Assembly: GCA_032164245.1 (NCBI GenBank)
Contig: JAVMKO010000007.1
Coordinates: forward strand, 1,116,001 to 1,180,000
DNA: 64,000 bases
Source of the DNA: Sternotherus odoratus
Taxonomy: Eukaryota; Chordata; Testudines; Kinosternidae
Reading direction: 5' to 3'
A program made the position numbers and the translations under genes. Under the pieces are notes generated by a model. The model was not told the origin of the DNA and did not search any database. It worked only from the letters and a program-made list of their open reading frames with translations. This document shows, piece by piece, positions 31,553-44,615 of this stretch (positions are counted from its first letter, which is position 1; each line of letters opens with the position of its first letter).

Positions 31553-34500
31553 CCCATCAGCCCTCCACTGGCTCTGGGGCATTGCCCCCACCTCCAGCCG
31601 ATCAGCCCTCCACTGGCTCTGGGGCATTGCCCCCAGCCTCCAGCCCATCAGCCCTCCACTGGCTCTGGGGCATTGCCCCCAGCCTCCAGCCCATCAGCCC
31701 TCCACTGGCTCTGGGGCATTGCCCCCACCTCCGGCCCATCAGCCCTCCACTGGCTCTGGGGCATTGCCCCAACCCTCCAGCCCATCAGCCCTCCACTGGC
31801 TCTGGGGCATTGCCCCCACCCTCCAGCCCATCAGCCCTCCACTGGCTCTGGGGCATTGCCCCCACCCTCCAGCCCATCAGCCCTCCACTGGCTCTGGGGC
31901 ATTGCCCCCACCCTCCAGCCCATCAGCCCTCCACTGGCTCTGGGGCATTGCCCCAACCCTCCAGCCCATCAGCCCTCCACTGGCTCTAGGGCATTGCCCC
32001 CACCTCCAGCCCATCAGCCCTCCACTGCCTCTTGGGCATTGCCCCCACCCTCCAGCCCATCAGCCCTCCACTGGCTCTAGGGCATTGCCCCCACCTCCGG
32101 CCCATCAGCCCTCCACTGGCTCTGGGGCATTGCCCCCACCTCCAGCCCATCAGCCCTCCACTGGCTCTGGGGCATTGCCCCCACCCTCCAGCCCATCAGC
32201 CCTCCACTGGCTCTAGGGCATTGCCCCCACCTCCGGCCCATCAGCCCTCCACTGGCTCTGGGGCATTGCCCCAACCCTCCAGCCCATCAGCCCTCCACTG
32301 GCTCTAGGGCATTGCCCCCACCTCCAGCCCATCAGCCCTCCACTGCCTCTGGGGCATTGCCCCCACCCTCCAGCCCATCAGCCCTCCACTGGCTCTAGGG
32401 CATTGCCCCCACCTCCGGCCCATCAGCCCTCCACTGGCTCTGGGGCATTGCCCCCACCTCCAGCCCATCAGCCCTCCACTGGCTCTGGGGCATTGCCCCC
32501 ACCCTCCAGCCCATCAGCCCTCCACTGGCTCTAGGGCATTGCCCCCACCTCCGGCCCATCAGCCCTCCACTGGCTCTAGGGCATTGCCCCCACCTCCGGC
32601 CCATCAGCCCTCCACTGGCTCTAGGGCATTGCCCCCACCCTCCAGCCCATCAGCCCTCCACTGGCTCTAGGGCATTGCCCCCACCCTCCAGCCCATCAGC
32701 CCTCCACTGGCTCTAGGGCATTGCCCCCACCCTCCAGCCCATCAGCCCTCCACTGGCTCTAGGGCATTGCCCCCACCTCCGGCCCATCAGCCCTCCACTG
32801 GCTCTGGGGCATTGCCCCCACCTCCGGCCCATCAGCCCTCCACTGGCTCTAGGGCATTGCCCCCACCTCCGGCCCATCAGCCCTCCACTGGCTCTAGGGC
32901 ATTGCCCCCACCTCCGGCCCATCAGCCCTCCACTGGCTCTGGGGCATTGCCCCCACCCTCCAGCCCATCAGCCCTCCACTGGCTCTGGGGCATTGCCCCC
33001 ACCTCCAGCCCATCAGCCCTCCACTGGCTCTAGGGCATTGCCCCCACCTCCGGCCCATCAGCCCTCCACTGGCTCTAGGGCATTGCCCCCACCCTCCAGC
33101 CCATCAGCCCTCCACTGGCTCTAGGGCATTGCCCCCACCCTCCAGCCCATCAGCCCTCCACTGGCTCTAGGGCATTGCCCCCACCTCCGGCCCATCAGCC
33201 CTCCACTGGCTCTAGGGCATTGCCCCCACCTCCGGCCCATCAGCCCTCCACTGGCTCTAGGGTATTGCCCCAACCCTCCAGCCCATCAGCCCTCCACTGG
33301 CTCTAGGGCATTGCCCCCACCCTCCGGCCCATCAGCCCTCCACTGGCTCTGGGGCATTGCCCCCACCTCCGGCCCATCAGCCCTCCACTGGCTCTAGGGC
33401 ATTGCCCCCACCTCCGGCCCATCAGCCCTCCACTGGCTCTGGGGCATTGCCCCCACCCTCCAGCCCATCAGCCCTCCACTGGCTCTAGGGCATTGCCCTC
33501 ACCCTCCAGACCATCAGCCCTCCACTGGCTCTAGGGCATTGCCCCCACCCTCCAGCCCATCAGCCCTCCACTGGCTCTAGGGCATTGCCCCCACCCTCCA
33601 GCCCATCAGCCCTCCACTGGCTCTGGGGCATTGCCCCAACCCTCCAGCCCATCAGCCCTCCACTGGCTCTGGGGCATTGCCCCCACCCTCCAGCCCATCA
33701 GTCCTCCACTGGCTCTGGGGCATTGCCCCCACCCTCCAGCCCATCAGCCCTCCACTGGCTCTGGGGCATTGCCCCCACCCTCCAGCCCATCAGCCCTCCA
33801 CTGGCTCTAGGGCATTGCCCCCACCTCCGGCCCATCAGCCCTCCACTGGCTCTGGGGTATTGCCCCCACCTCCGGCCCATCAGCCCTCCACTGGCTCTAG
33901 GGCATTGCCCCCACCCTCCAGCCCATCAGCCCTCCACTGGCTCTAGGGCATTGCCCCCACCCTCCAGCCCATCAGCCCTCCACTGGCTCTAGGGCATTGC
34001 CCCCACCCTCCAGCCCATCAGCCCTCCACTGGCTCTAGGGCATTGCCCTCACCCTCCAGCCCATCAGCCCTCCACTGGCTCTGGGGCATTGCCCCCACCT
34101 CCAGCCCATCAGCCCTCCACTGGCTCTAGGGCATTGCCCTCACCCTCCAGCCCATCAGCCCTCCACTGGCTCTGGGGCATTGCCCCAACCCTCCAGCCCA
34201 TCAGCCCTCCACTGCCTCTGGGGCATTGCCCCCACCCTCCAGCCCATCAGCCCTCCACTGGCTCTAGGGCATTGCCCCCACCCTCCAGCCAATCAGCCCT
34301 CCACTGGCTCTGGGGCATTGCCCCCACCTCCAGCCCATCAACCCTCCACTGGCTCTGGGGCATTGCCCCCACCTCCGGCCCATCAGCCCTCCACTGGCTC
34401 TGGGGCATTGCCCCCACCTCCAGCCCATCAGCCCTCCACTGGCTCTAGGGCATTGCCCTCACCCTCCAGCCCATCAGCCCTCCACTGGCTCTGGGGCATT

Positions 34501-36019
34501 GCCCCAACCCTCCAGCCCATCAGCCCTCCACTGGCTCTAGGGCATTGCCCCCACCTCCAGCCCATCAGCCCTCCACTGCCTCTGGGGCATTGCCCCCACC
34601 CTCCAGCCCATCAGCCCTCCACTGGCTCTAGGGCATTGCCCCCACCTCCGGCCCATCAGCCCTCCACTGGCTCTGGGGCATTGCCCCCACCTCCAGCCCA
34701 TCAGCCCTCCACTGGCTCTGGGGCATTGCCCCCACCCTCCAGCCCATCAGCCCTCCACTGGCTCTAGGGCATTGCCCCCACCTCCGGCCCATCAGCCCTC
34801 CACTGGCTCTAGGGCATTGCCCCCACCTCCGGCCCATCAGCCCTCCACTGGCTCTAGGGCATTGCCCCCACCCTCCAGCCCATCAGCCCTCCACTGGCTC
34901 TAGGGCATTGCCCCCACCCTCCAGCCCATCAGCCCTCCACTGGCTCTAGGGCATTGCCCCCACCCTCCAGCCCATCAGCCCTCCACTGGCTCTAGGGCAT
35001 TGCCCCCACCTCCGGCCCATCAGCCCTCCACTGGCTCTGGGGCATTGCCCCCACCTCCGGCCCATCAGCCCTCCACTGGCTCTAGGGCATTGCCCCCACC
35101 TCCGGCCCATCAGCCCTCCACTGGCTCTAGGGCATTGCCCCAACCCTCCAGCCCATCAGCCCTCCACTGGCTCTGGGGCATTGCCCCCACCTCCAGCCCA
35201 TCAGCCCTCCACTGGCTCTAGGGCATTGCCCCCACCCTCCAGCCCATCAGCCCTCCACTGGCTCTGGGGCATTGCCCCCACCTCCGGCCCATCAGCCCTC
35301 CACTGGCTCTAGGGCATTGCCCCAACCCTCCAGCCCATCAGCCCTCCACTGGCTCTGGGGCATTGCCCCCACCATCCGGCCCATCAGCCCTCCACTGGCT
35401 CTAGGGCATTGCCCCCACCCTCCAGCCCATCAGCCCTCCACTGGCTCTGGGGCATTGCCCCCACCCTCCAGCCCATCAGCCCTCCACTGGCTCTGGGGCA
35501 TTGCCCCCACCCTCCAGCCCATCAGCCCTCCACTGGCTCTAGGGCATTGCCCCCACCTCCAGCCCATCAGCCCTCCACTGCCTCTGGGGCATTGCCCCCA
35601 CCCTCCAGCCCATCAGCCCTCCACTGGCTCTAGGGCATTGCCCCCACCTCCGGCCCATCAGCCCTCCACTGGCTCTGGGGCATTGCCCCAACCCTCCAGC
35701 CCATCAGCCCTCCACTGGCTCTAGGGCATTGCCTCCACCTCCGGCCCATCAGCCCTCCACTGGCTCTGGGGCATTGCCCCCACCTCCGGCCCATCAGCTC
35801 TCCACTGGCTCTAGGGCATTGCCCCCACCTCCGGCCCATCAGCCCTCCACTGGCTCTAGGGCATTGCCCCAACCCTCCAGCCCATCAGCCCTCCACTGGC
35901 TCTAGGGCATTGCCCCCACCTCCGGCCCATCAGCCCTCCACTGGCTCTGGGGCATTGCCCCCACCTCCGGCCCATCAGCCCTCCACTGGCTCTAGGGCAT
36001 TGCCCCCACCTCCGGCCCA
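31553..36019 (+). repeat. 45/46-bp minisatellite array, about 98 units
   Basis: The unit is CCCATCAGCCCTCCACTGGC, then TCTRGGGCATTGCCCCCACC, then (C)TCCRG. Length alternates between 45 and 46 bp through one optional C. Main variants: TCTAGGG or TCTGGGG; CTCCGG or CCTCCAG; CCCCAACC for CCCCCACC; and a rarer CACTGCCTC for CACTGGCTC (32024, 32342, 34211, 34575, 35577). Variant order shows higher-order repeats of 318 bp and a ~630-bp block duplicated 2,233 bp apart. Long open frames arise in all frames because 45 is divisible by three; they are not genes. The array starts after TTCACGACAT and ends in CCGGCCCACTGGC. Confidence 0.98.
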
Positions 36020-37528
36020 CTGGCAGAAAAAATGACGTCCTCTGGGTCACCCTCACCAGCCCCAAGAACAAATCTGGAGGCAACAATGCTCCATTCTGTG
36101 CAGCTCAGCACCAGATGGGAAGCAGGGTTGTCAGGGGGAGAGGTGGGAATCTGGGCTGGGTTCTATTCTTCCCATGATGGGCAAGTCATTGACTGTCCCT
36201 CAGCCTGGGTTTCTGCAGCTCTAATATGAGGATAATAATTGTCACGGTTACAGCAGTTTCCCTCTGAGGATCTCAAAGCCCTTTGGACACGTTGCATTTT
36301 GCTTCACAACCCCCATGTCAGGAAGTAGGTAACGTTCAGCTCCAGATGGGGTATCTGTGAGCCCTAAAGATAGAGCTGGTCACCAGCTTGAGGAAAACAT
36401 TCACAAAACAGGTCCTAGCATTGTATTCCTCATTTGGGTTAAATTTCAAAACTTTGAAAAGTCTCCTCTGAATGTCCAATTGTGAAAAAGTTTGGCCAGG
36501 TCTAACTGTGAGATTTGTGGCCAAAGCTCGTTAAAGTGACTGGAAAATGCCTTCGCTGAACTGCCTAAGGCTTCCTACTGAGTCCCACACAAAGCAAGGA
36601 AGGTGGCCTACTTCCAACCCTATAATGCCCCATGTTGTAGTCCCATTTAACATGAGCAGATTAGCAGTCAGGGTTCAGATTCCACTATCCAGATCTAAGG
36701 ACTACGGGATTCCTCTTAACTCATGAAATTGCTATGCCAGCTGCCAAATCTGTGAGCTGTCCACGCAGGGAAAGGCAAATGGAATTGTGTGACATAAAAT
36801 CCTCTTGAACCCTTATCCCTCTCGAGATGCACGTCCCGAAGAGGAACTGCCAAAAATTACACGAGAGAAGATTTGCTAACACTGGGACAGATTTTGCTCC
36901 CCCTCTACCTCTGGAGTCAATGGAGTTGGATGGGAAAGAGGTTACAGGGTCCAGAATTGGACCCAGTGTTTAGAACCCAACCTGAAACACGTCAGGAATC
37001 TCCCAAGAGAAGGTCTGCCCCTTTAGACCTCAGCTCTGCAATGTGATCTGCTAGCAAAGGCTTGTGCATCCCTTGACTCCTCTGGTCTGTTCTTGATGCA
37101 GGGGGTCGGGCCTGCAGGCTGAATTGCAGGGTCGAGCCTAATTCTGCAAATCAAAATGGATTAGGTGTACATCTGAGCTGGTGGGGGCTTAACCAAGTTG
37201 GACCCCCGAACCTTTTCAGCTTCCTCCATCACGAGGTAACATGCATCTGCCTTGCTGCTAGGCCAGACACCGATTTTAAGTGGTTGTTAACGAAACTCCA
37301 GGAGCACACAAATGGTAGTAGAACAGGAGAGAAAGGGTTCATAGTACCAGCGTGCACTGCAGACACCTGCTATCTAAGCTACAGCTTTTGCCCAGAAAAT
37401 AGAGAAAAGTGTGTGTGTGGGGGGGGAAACGAGACTATGCTAGACCTGAGTTATGGAGGAACCCTAGTTAGCTCCTTTTATGAGATTCTGGAGATAAACA
37501 GAGATGGAAACTAGCTCCCTGTAGATAC
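36020..37528. other. Noncoding; MIR-like remnant at 36180-36330
   Basis: GGGCAAGTCATTGACTGTCC followed by TCTAATATGAGGATAATAAT and AGGATCTCAAAGCCCTTTGG resembles old MIR/L2-type repeat sequence. No gene is seen in the remainder. Confidence 0.4.
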
Positions 37529-37541
37529 CATATAAACACTG

Positions 37542-37783
37542 TGACAGGTTTAAGATTAGCAGCCGTGTTAGTCTGTATCCGTAAATAAGATGAGGAAAAC
37601 TTGTAGCACCGTAGAGACTAACCAGTTTATTTCAGCATAAGCTTTCGTGGGCTATAGCCCACTTCATCAGATGCATAGAATGGAACAGAAGCATCCGATG
37701 AAGTGGGCTATAGCCCATGAAAGCTTATGCTGAAATAAACTGGTTAGTCTCTAAGGTGCTACAAATCTTTTTCATCTTATTTA
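37542..37783. repeat. Fold-back insertion: two family copies head-to-head
   Basis: It is flanked by a perfect 13-bp duplication CATATAAACACTG at 37529-37541 and 37784-37796, so the 242 bp entered as one unit. The left half reads in family orientation (GTAGCACCGTAGAGACTAAC, CATAAGCTTTCGTGGGC, CCACTTCATCAGATGC). The right half repeats it in reverse complement (GCATCCGATGAAGTGGGC, GAAAGCTTATGCTGAAATAA, GGTTAGTCTCTAAGGTGC). The arms are about 100 bp with few mismatches, around a ~16-bp centre. Confidence 0.9.
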
Positions 37784-37796
37784 CATATAAACACTG

Positions 37797-40700
37797 CCCC
37801 TCCTCCTACCCTAGTGTCGATCCTGTCTTTCCCAGAGCTGCCAGTGCACTGCAGTTTTCATTGTAATTTTGTTCTTTTGCAGTTGAAATACCTTATCAAT
37901 AGCTTCCCAGACTGGAGCCTCATTCAGCCAATCCATTTGATGCTTCCCGGCTTGTCTTTCTTGTTTGTTTCCATTCGTTTGTATGGAATTCATCCCCCAG
38001 ACAAAGTATTTGCATGTTTTGTAATATGATGCAAATGCCAAGAAAAGCGCATTGTCTGCTATTTATGCAACATGTTATTCACCTTCAGTACCATTGTTGT
38101 ACCTTGTTTGATTTTATTCCGAGTGGGAGAGGAGGACAAGGAGGAGATGCCCAGTAACAGAATCAAAGGAAAAGCTGAAGTTGAGAACTGCAGATATGTT
38201 TTTGAGGGCAGAGTGGTTAAATGACTACGCTGCTAGCATGGCTGTCAGGATGTGTGAGCAATCTCAGCTCTGCTACTGACCGGTTACCTTCTTTTGGTAT
38301 GTGTTTGTACAGCTCCGAGCACATTGGAGCCCTGAGCTCAGGTTTCACCCAAAATGGGGAAACTACTCTTTCAACTGCAGAGTTTTATTTTTTTAGATGT
38401 CAAAAGCAAGTTTTCAACCTTTGGCTTCAAGTCACAAAGCATTCCTGTTCAGGGAAGCAATCCAGCATGTGTTTTCTCTCCTGTGTCAGCAAAGCTGGTA
38501 AAATGGGGATATTAGCACAGCCTCCCTCACAGTAGGGTTGTGAGCAGGAGTGAACGTAATATCGAATTCTTACCGGTATGGGCGGGGCCTCAGGCGGAAG
38601 GGGTGGAGCTGGGGGGGTCAGCCTCCTGCATCCAGCCCATTCTCACTGCTTGGCCTGCACCATCCGGGGGCTCCGGCCACCGACAGGGCAATGACATTAA
38701 AAACAGCCATTAACTGTCCAGTTGGCGGTGCCGTGCAGTGCGGCTCCTTGCTAGCCTCCAGGCTGTGCAGCTCCCAGGAAGCAGCTGGCATGTGTCCCCT
38801 CCAACTCCTACGGACCGGGGCAGCCATGGGGCTCCTCACGCTGCCCCTGCCCCAAGCACCTCTGCTGCAGCTCCCATTGGCTGATAACTGTGGCCAATGG
38901 GAGCTACGGGGGCGGCGCCTGCAGACGGGGCAGTGTGCAGAGCTGCCTGGCCACTCCTCCATATAGACGCCAGAGTGGGGACATTCTGCTGCTTCTGGGA
39001 GCTGCTTGAGGTGAGTGCCATCTGGAGCCTGCACTACTGACCCCCTCCCACGCCGCAACCCCTCATCCCCAGCACCACCCCAGAGCCCGCACCCCCAGCC
39101 AGAGCCCTCACACACACACCCTGCACCCAAACTCCCTGTCTCAGCCCTGGTCCCCCTCCTGTACTCTGAACCCCTCCGTCCCAGCCCAGAGCCCCCTCCT
39201 GAACCCCAAATCCCTCACCCTCAGCCTCACATCAGTGTATCTCTCCCAGATCACCAGTTGATTGCCCTATCTTTCCTGATGTGCCACCAGATCCTCTGCC
39301 GGAGTGTCAGCAGGTCTGGCAGCAGCTGCTGACCCAACTGTTGACTTCAACTATTGTATGCTCAGAGGTTTCTCCAGGTAAGGCAGAGGTGACCCAGAAT
39401 ACACGGCTGCAGTTCTGACTCCAGGGAATTCTGGAGACAGCAGCTGGTCCAACAAACTCAGCTGCCAGGCTTGCTGAAACCGCAGTAGACACAAGCAGAG
39501 AAAGGTACAGAGGGTTGAGCAGAATTCAGAGTGAACGTAGCCAGATAGATAGTTTAGATCGTCGTCTGCACCATGCCCTGTTCCTATTCTAGTAACATTC
39601 ACTCACCGTGGCTTCCTTTGTAATAGCCAACACTGAGCAAAGTGGGGGGGGGGGGATGCAGAAGACTATTCATTCTAATTCAAATGTCAGTTTCAAGCTA
39701 AGGCTGTGATTTTCAAAACACTGGTTTTCCTAAGAATCTTACAGAATTGGAGCCCCAAGCAATGCTTGTACAGATGGTCCCATTGTATATAAAAGATTCA
39801 GAAATGAATCATAGATGTTTTAATGTATGGTTAATCAAGTCAAGAGGCTGCTTATAATCATGGTTTGTAACCATCTGTAATACCATTTGTTGATGTGCTT
39901 ATCTCAGTCTATAAGGTATGTGCTATCCATGTCTGTAACATGCCTATAACATTTAGTCATCACTTATTAACCATCTGTGAATAGAACCTTAATATAAAGT
40001 GGAACCATACAACATTGGCAAAACATGGATTTAAATTTGACTATGTGCTGAAAGTGAGTTTTGAATTATATATCCAACTGTGCCATTTCCAGTTCACAGA
40101 TTGCCCTTTGTTGGGTGTTTACATAAACCACCCAGTCAAGGAGCAGCTACCATGTGACTGGCAAAATTAGCCCACATAGTACAAATTACAAATATCCACA
40201 AGGAACTGTTCACAAATGACCTGCAGACCATGTGTTATTCACTGAAGAACTCTGTGAATGACTTTGAATGATGAGTATATCTGGGACTCTCACAATCTGT
40301 TTGCAAACAATTAGTGAACTGGGAAAAAATGGTGGAATTCATCCAATAAATGACTGCATGTAAAATAGTCTCACAGTTCTAGCAGTAACCTTGGCAGAAC
40401 AAATCAGTTAGACCCTGATCATGCAAACATTTATCCATGTGCTTAACTTTGTCAATGCAACTGTTCACATACATAAAGTTATGACATGCTAAGGGTTTGC
40501 AGGATCAGTACCTTGAGATTGACCCTGCAGCTATTGATACCAATGATAATGTTCCTATTCACTTCATTGGACAGAGACCTTGGAAAATAGTTCTTACCAT
40601 TTCGTTGCCTTTTATCTTCCTCCTCAGGCATGCTTCCTCTAAGTACAATTGCCAGTTCTTACTTCACCTTTCAATATCTGCTTTCTTTTAGGAAGCAACT

Positions 40701-41279
40701 GCTCTTTTTCACTGCCACAAAGAGAACTGAATCTTCACGGCTAATATTGGAAACACATCCCTCTCTCTGGGGCTTTTCTTCAGACCCAAGACTCTTGCAA
40801 AGTAGGGCAGGGAACTGTAATGGGCCACAGGGTGATTGGGTTTGATCCCAGGCTATTTTATCCAAGATTATTTTGATGTGAAAGGAGCAATCTGACTATA
40901 TTTTACCAAGAACATACCATTGCCACTTAGAACTCACGTAGTCAAGTAGCTCACTGGTGTATACGGAGGAGTTCTGCAGTAGCAAGTAGAGAGCTAGATT
41001 CAAATCTCAGTTGCCTATTCCCTGAGCATGCAGTGGGTGGGAGTTCTAGGAAAGTGGCCCTCTAAATAAGAAGGACTTGTATAGAATTTTCATCACACAG
41101 CATCTTAAAGTGCTTTACAAACTTAACAAAATGATCTACCAACGATCTACAGGGATCACACCACATCATTCATTAGTCAAATGCAGCCAGCTCTGGGACG
41201 AAGCAGGGTGAGTGTTTTAACATGGAAACATTGCACAACCGTTCAAAATGGGAAGTAAGAACCGATGCTTGCATCCAAT
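37797..41279. other. Noncoding; GC-rich unclassified repeat at 38570-39240
   Basis: Positions 38570-38960 (TACCGGTATGGGCGGGGCC onward) and the C-rich degenerate repeat 39030-39240 (CAGAGCCC, CACCC and CCAAACTCCC words) probably belong to a DNA-element relic. Its open frames are compositional. A poly(G) run lies near 39643. The rest is AT-rich and unclassified. Confidence 0.35.
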
Positions 41280-41282
41280 TGA

Positions 41283-41581
41283 GGATATGTCTTACACTGC
41301 GGCTGGGAGCATGGTACACAGCCTCTTGCCAGCTCCACTCATACTAGACCTGTGGACACTGAGCTAAAAATACATGACCTCAAAACAGCAGTGTGGGTGT
41401 AGCTGTATGGCCTAGCTGACCAAGTACAGGCCACCCAACCCCCTAGGTCAATACTTGTGTGGCTAGCCCATACCGCTGCCTGTGCCGTGCTGCCCTGTTT
41501 AGCACCCTATCTCGAGCAAAGTGAGCATGTATCTGTCTACCGGAGCTTGGAGGCAGACTCCCAGCTGCAATGTAGACGCCC
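41283..41581. mobile_element. MITE with 28-bp inverted ends, 299 bp
   Basis: The left end is GGATATGTCTTACACTGCGG then CTGGGAGC. The right end in reverse complement is GGGCGTCTACATTGCAGC then TGGGAGT. TGA flanks both sides (41280-41282 and 41582-41584). The 3-bp duplication and GTCTACACTGC-like ends suggest a Harbinger-type MITE, although TGA departs from TWA. No open frame. Confidence 0.65.
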
Positions 41582-41584
41582 TGA

Positions 41585-44500
41585 AACTGCAAGAGGAATG
41601 TGGATAGGCAGAATGTGACTTCCTAAGATGGAATTTGACTCGGGTGGTAGCCTGAACACACCTACCTACTATCGCAAAAAGTGTTAGGGGATCTTTAAAG
41701 AGTCAAAACGAGGGCTGGGCTAAGGTATTGGCACTAAAGTCCCATACCTGGGTCTCCGTTTCCTGCAGTCACGGGACTTCAGCACAATCTCTGCTCTCAT
41801 TCTGGAGAAGAAAAGAAAAGTAAGTTTCTGGCTCCTGTGGTTACAAAGAAAAGCTTTAAAACATACCTGAATACAGGGAGCACAGCAACGCCTGCCTGCG
41901 TCTGCAGAGAGCTAGAACAATAACTCCGATGGCTCCATGCATCTCCCCGGAGTGTGAAGTTCTATACCCGCTGCTCTGGGGGCTGCTGTCAACACACACC
42001 AGCAGCAGACTGTGTGTGACTGGGCCCACTGACCCATCAAATACACCCTGGCTTCTGGGGCGGGTACTAGCAGCCCCTGCTAATACGTCTGTCTCTCTGG
42101 GGGGGGAAGGGCAGCCCTGCTGTTGCTCTTGGGTCTGAGAAGAGGTGCCTATGCCACTGCCAATCCAAGTTGAAGGTGCGGCACAGCAAGCTGCTGGTAT
42201 GGACCCACAGGATGCCCCACAAGGCATCAGATTAGCTAACTCTGGAGCTATTTGAAATCATGGTTTGACCATCTAGCTGAATGGCAGCGCCGGACCCTTT
42301 GCCCCATGCTTGGAGGCTGTACAGCCCTGACTCAGAAGGAGTCCACTGTATCAGCTCCACCATTTGCTGCCACATCTTTGTTCCTCAGAAGCCACCTTTG
42401 CAAATACTGCCCCAGCCAGACCCCAGATCAAGGTTCATCTCCAAGCAAGAGGCGAGGGGTTACACCTCATGCTGCTCCACCCCAGCCCTTTCCCACCTTG
42501 CATGGAGCTCTGAAGGGAATTACGTTCATGTTTCCCAGTCAGAACACAGAATAGCCTGGAGAGAATGAGGCTGAGGGAAAGGTCTTCATGAAGGCAGTGG
42601 TTCTACCCAGGCCCAAGATTTCTTGGCCCAAACTATCCATCTCATGGTGAAGGGGATTCTGTAGGCAGATGGAATGATGGAGGCCCAAGGCAAACAATGG
42701 TTGGGTGGGATTTGGGGGCACATAGCACTAGATGAGAGGAAGGAGGACAGGGCCTTTATTAAAAGACTTGACACAACAGAGTCTTTCTCTCTGCTGAAGT
42801 TGTACACAAATCTAACCCTCTCCCCTCGACCCCTCCGCCTGGTCTCTTATCATTCTTGTAGGGTCAGGTTTCATCTGGAGCTGCAGTGCTCTGAATCGTA
42901 GAAGATCCGGAGCATATGAGAAGCTTCATTTCCTGTGGAACTGCAGTTCAGGAACAGGGTGAGGGGGGTAAGAACCTGCACCGCACAGGAGACAAGAAGA
43001 ACTTATTCTTTGCATTTTAAACATATAGAGCCATATCTCCAGCTGTGTAGATCGGGGTAATCATAGAGCATCATCGATCTACGCCAGCCGAGGTTCTGGC
43101 CCACATACAGTGTTGGTCCAAATGGGGGTAAAACGTGCCGTTAGTTGGGGCGAGGTAAGGGAAAAGACTATTCTTAAAATAGATTTAATTAATCAAATAA
43201 AGACTCAAAACGGGAGAAAATAACTCATAGTGCTTCATGCCCTGCCGCAAGCATTTCTCCAAGAGGAAATGATTCTTTGAGGATATTTATAACTTTGTTC
43301 ACAGAATCATAATTTAACTGATATGAAGAAAAATAATAGTGCATGGATAGCCTCATGTAACAATGGAGTGTGCTGGCTGCTGACTAATATTTGATCTTTG
43401 TCATTGTTAAAAGCTGCTATTGCTGGGTCTTGTTACACTACTAGCTGTGCCTCGCTGCAGCCAGCAGAACCCAGTCAGCAAGTGAGAAAATCAAAATGGC
43501 TTGAACTCTCTGAGCAAGGGCTACGCTTGTCCTCTAGTTGAGCTGTGGTGGGTGAGTCAGTTAGCTGGTAACAGTATCAAGTTGTGTAACACCCGCAGCT
43601 GTTGCTGCAGATGGGCTGATCTCTAACCAAGTCACAAGTTTCATTTCCATTGCCCAGAATTAGCACTTTTCTCCTAAACGAGGGTCCTCTCTCACAATGG
43701 CTAACGCGTCCTCTGTTTCATCGGGCTGTCTAATGCAGTGTGTGTCCTTCACTGAATTCTCCTGGCCAGGCCGCTGTCCCCAGGAGATGTGTTTCAATTT
43801 CTGAAATCGGGACAGATGCACCTGGGCTCTGTGCCGCACAGGGTAAAGGAAGGGTGGGGGTCAGCAAAGAGCTGATTACAGCTCCTGGACACTGCGGGTC
43901 GGTCTATGCCAGCTCCAGAGTTACACCACTGGAAGATGGTCCATATGAGCCTTCCCATGAATGGAGGGTCAGCAGAGCAGAGCTTCTCCATAACTCCTCC
44001 TTCCTTCAACGTGCCCCCTTCCGCCCGGTGAAATCAATCTTTCCATTGACTTCAGTGGTCTTGGGATTGGTCCCTTCATTCCTGTGGGCCTGATTCCCCA
44101 TTGCCTCACTCAGGTGTTGTATTGATGTAACTCCAGTGAAATCAGGGCTTTATAGGATCTCACAGGGAGAGCAGAGGGCGATTCTGTGGTTACACTGCTA
44201 GCTTGGGACTTGGAAAACATGGGTTCGATTCCCTGCTTTGCCACACACTTGCTGGCTACACCCACAAAAACTCCGCTGGATAAACGCTCTAACAACCGGG
44301 CTGCTGTGTGTACAGGGAGTGGCTGTGTTTTGGGAAGGTCCCAGTTTGGTAAGTGGCCTCTGAGCATGTCTACTGAATCAGGTCCCCAGAGGCAAAATAG
44401 TATCCTCCAGGCAGACATTCCCCTGCCTGAGAGCTTAGTCATGATCTAGGTGTCAGGACTTGGACAGTTTTTCATATGCACCCTGAAGTAATGTAGGCAC

Positions 44501-44610
44501 TTCGGGGACATTACTGGTGAAAATGTAGGTACCTACAGGGTAAAGCAGCATCTGAGCAGGGATTTTGAGGACCTAAATTTTGAACTGAGGTGCCTAAAGT
44601 ATTTGTGTAT
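41585..44610. other. Noncoding, nothing recognised
   Basis: No repeat with definable ends and no exon. A tRNA-box-B-like GGGTTCGATTCC occurs near 44221 without a matching box A, probably from an old SINE. Confidence 0.35.
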
Positions 44611-44615
44611 CTAAC

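Noticed and set aside
31523..36019. Long proline/alanine/leucine-rich reading frames in all frames of both strands
   Set aside because: They follow from a 45-bp tandem unit (a multiple of three) with few stops. The same repeat reads through every frame, so there is no evidence of selection for one.
31553..36019. CRISPR-like regular repeat
   Set aside because: There are no unique spacers; units abut directly and the host is a vertebrate. It is a minisatellite.
38550..39332. Overlapping GC-rich frames on both strands as a gene
   Set aside because: C-rich degenerate repeat of a probable DNA element; both strands are equally open.
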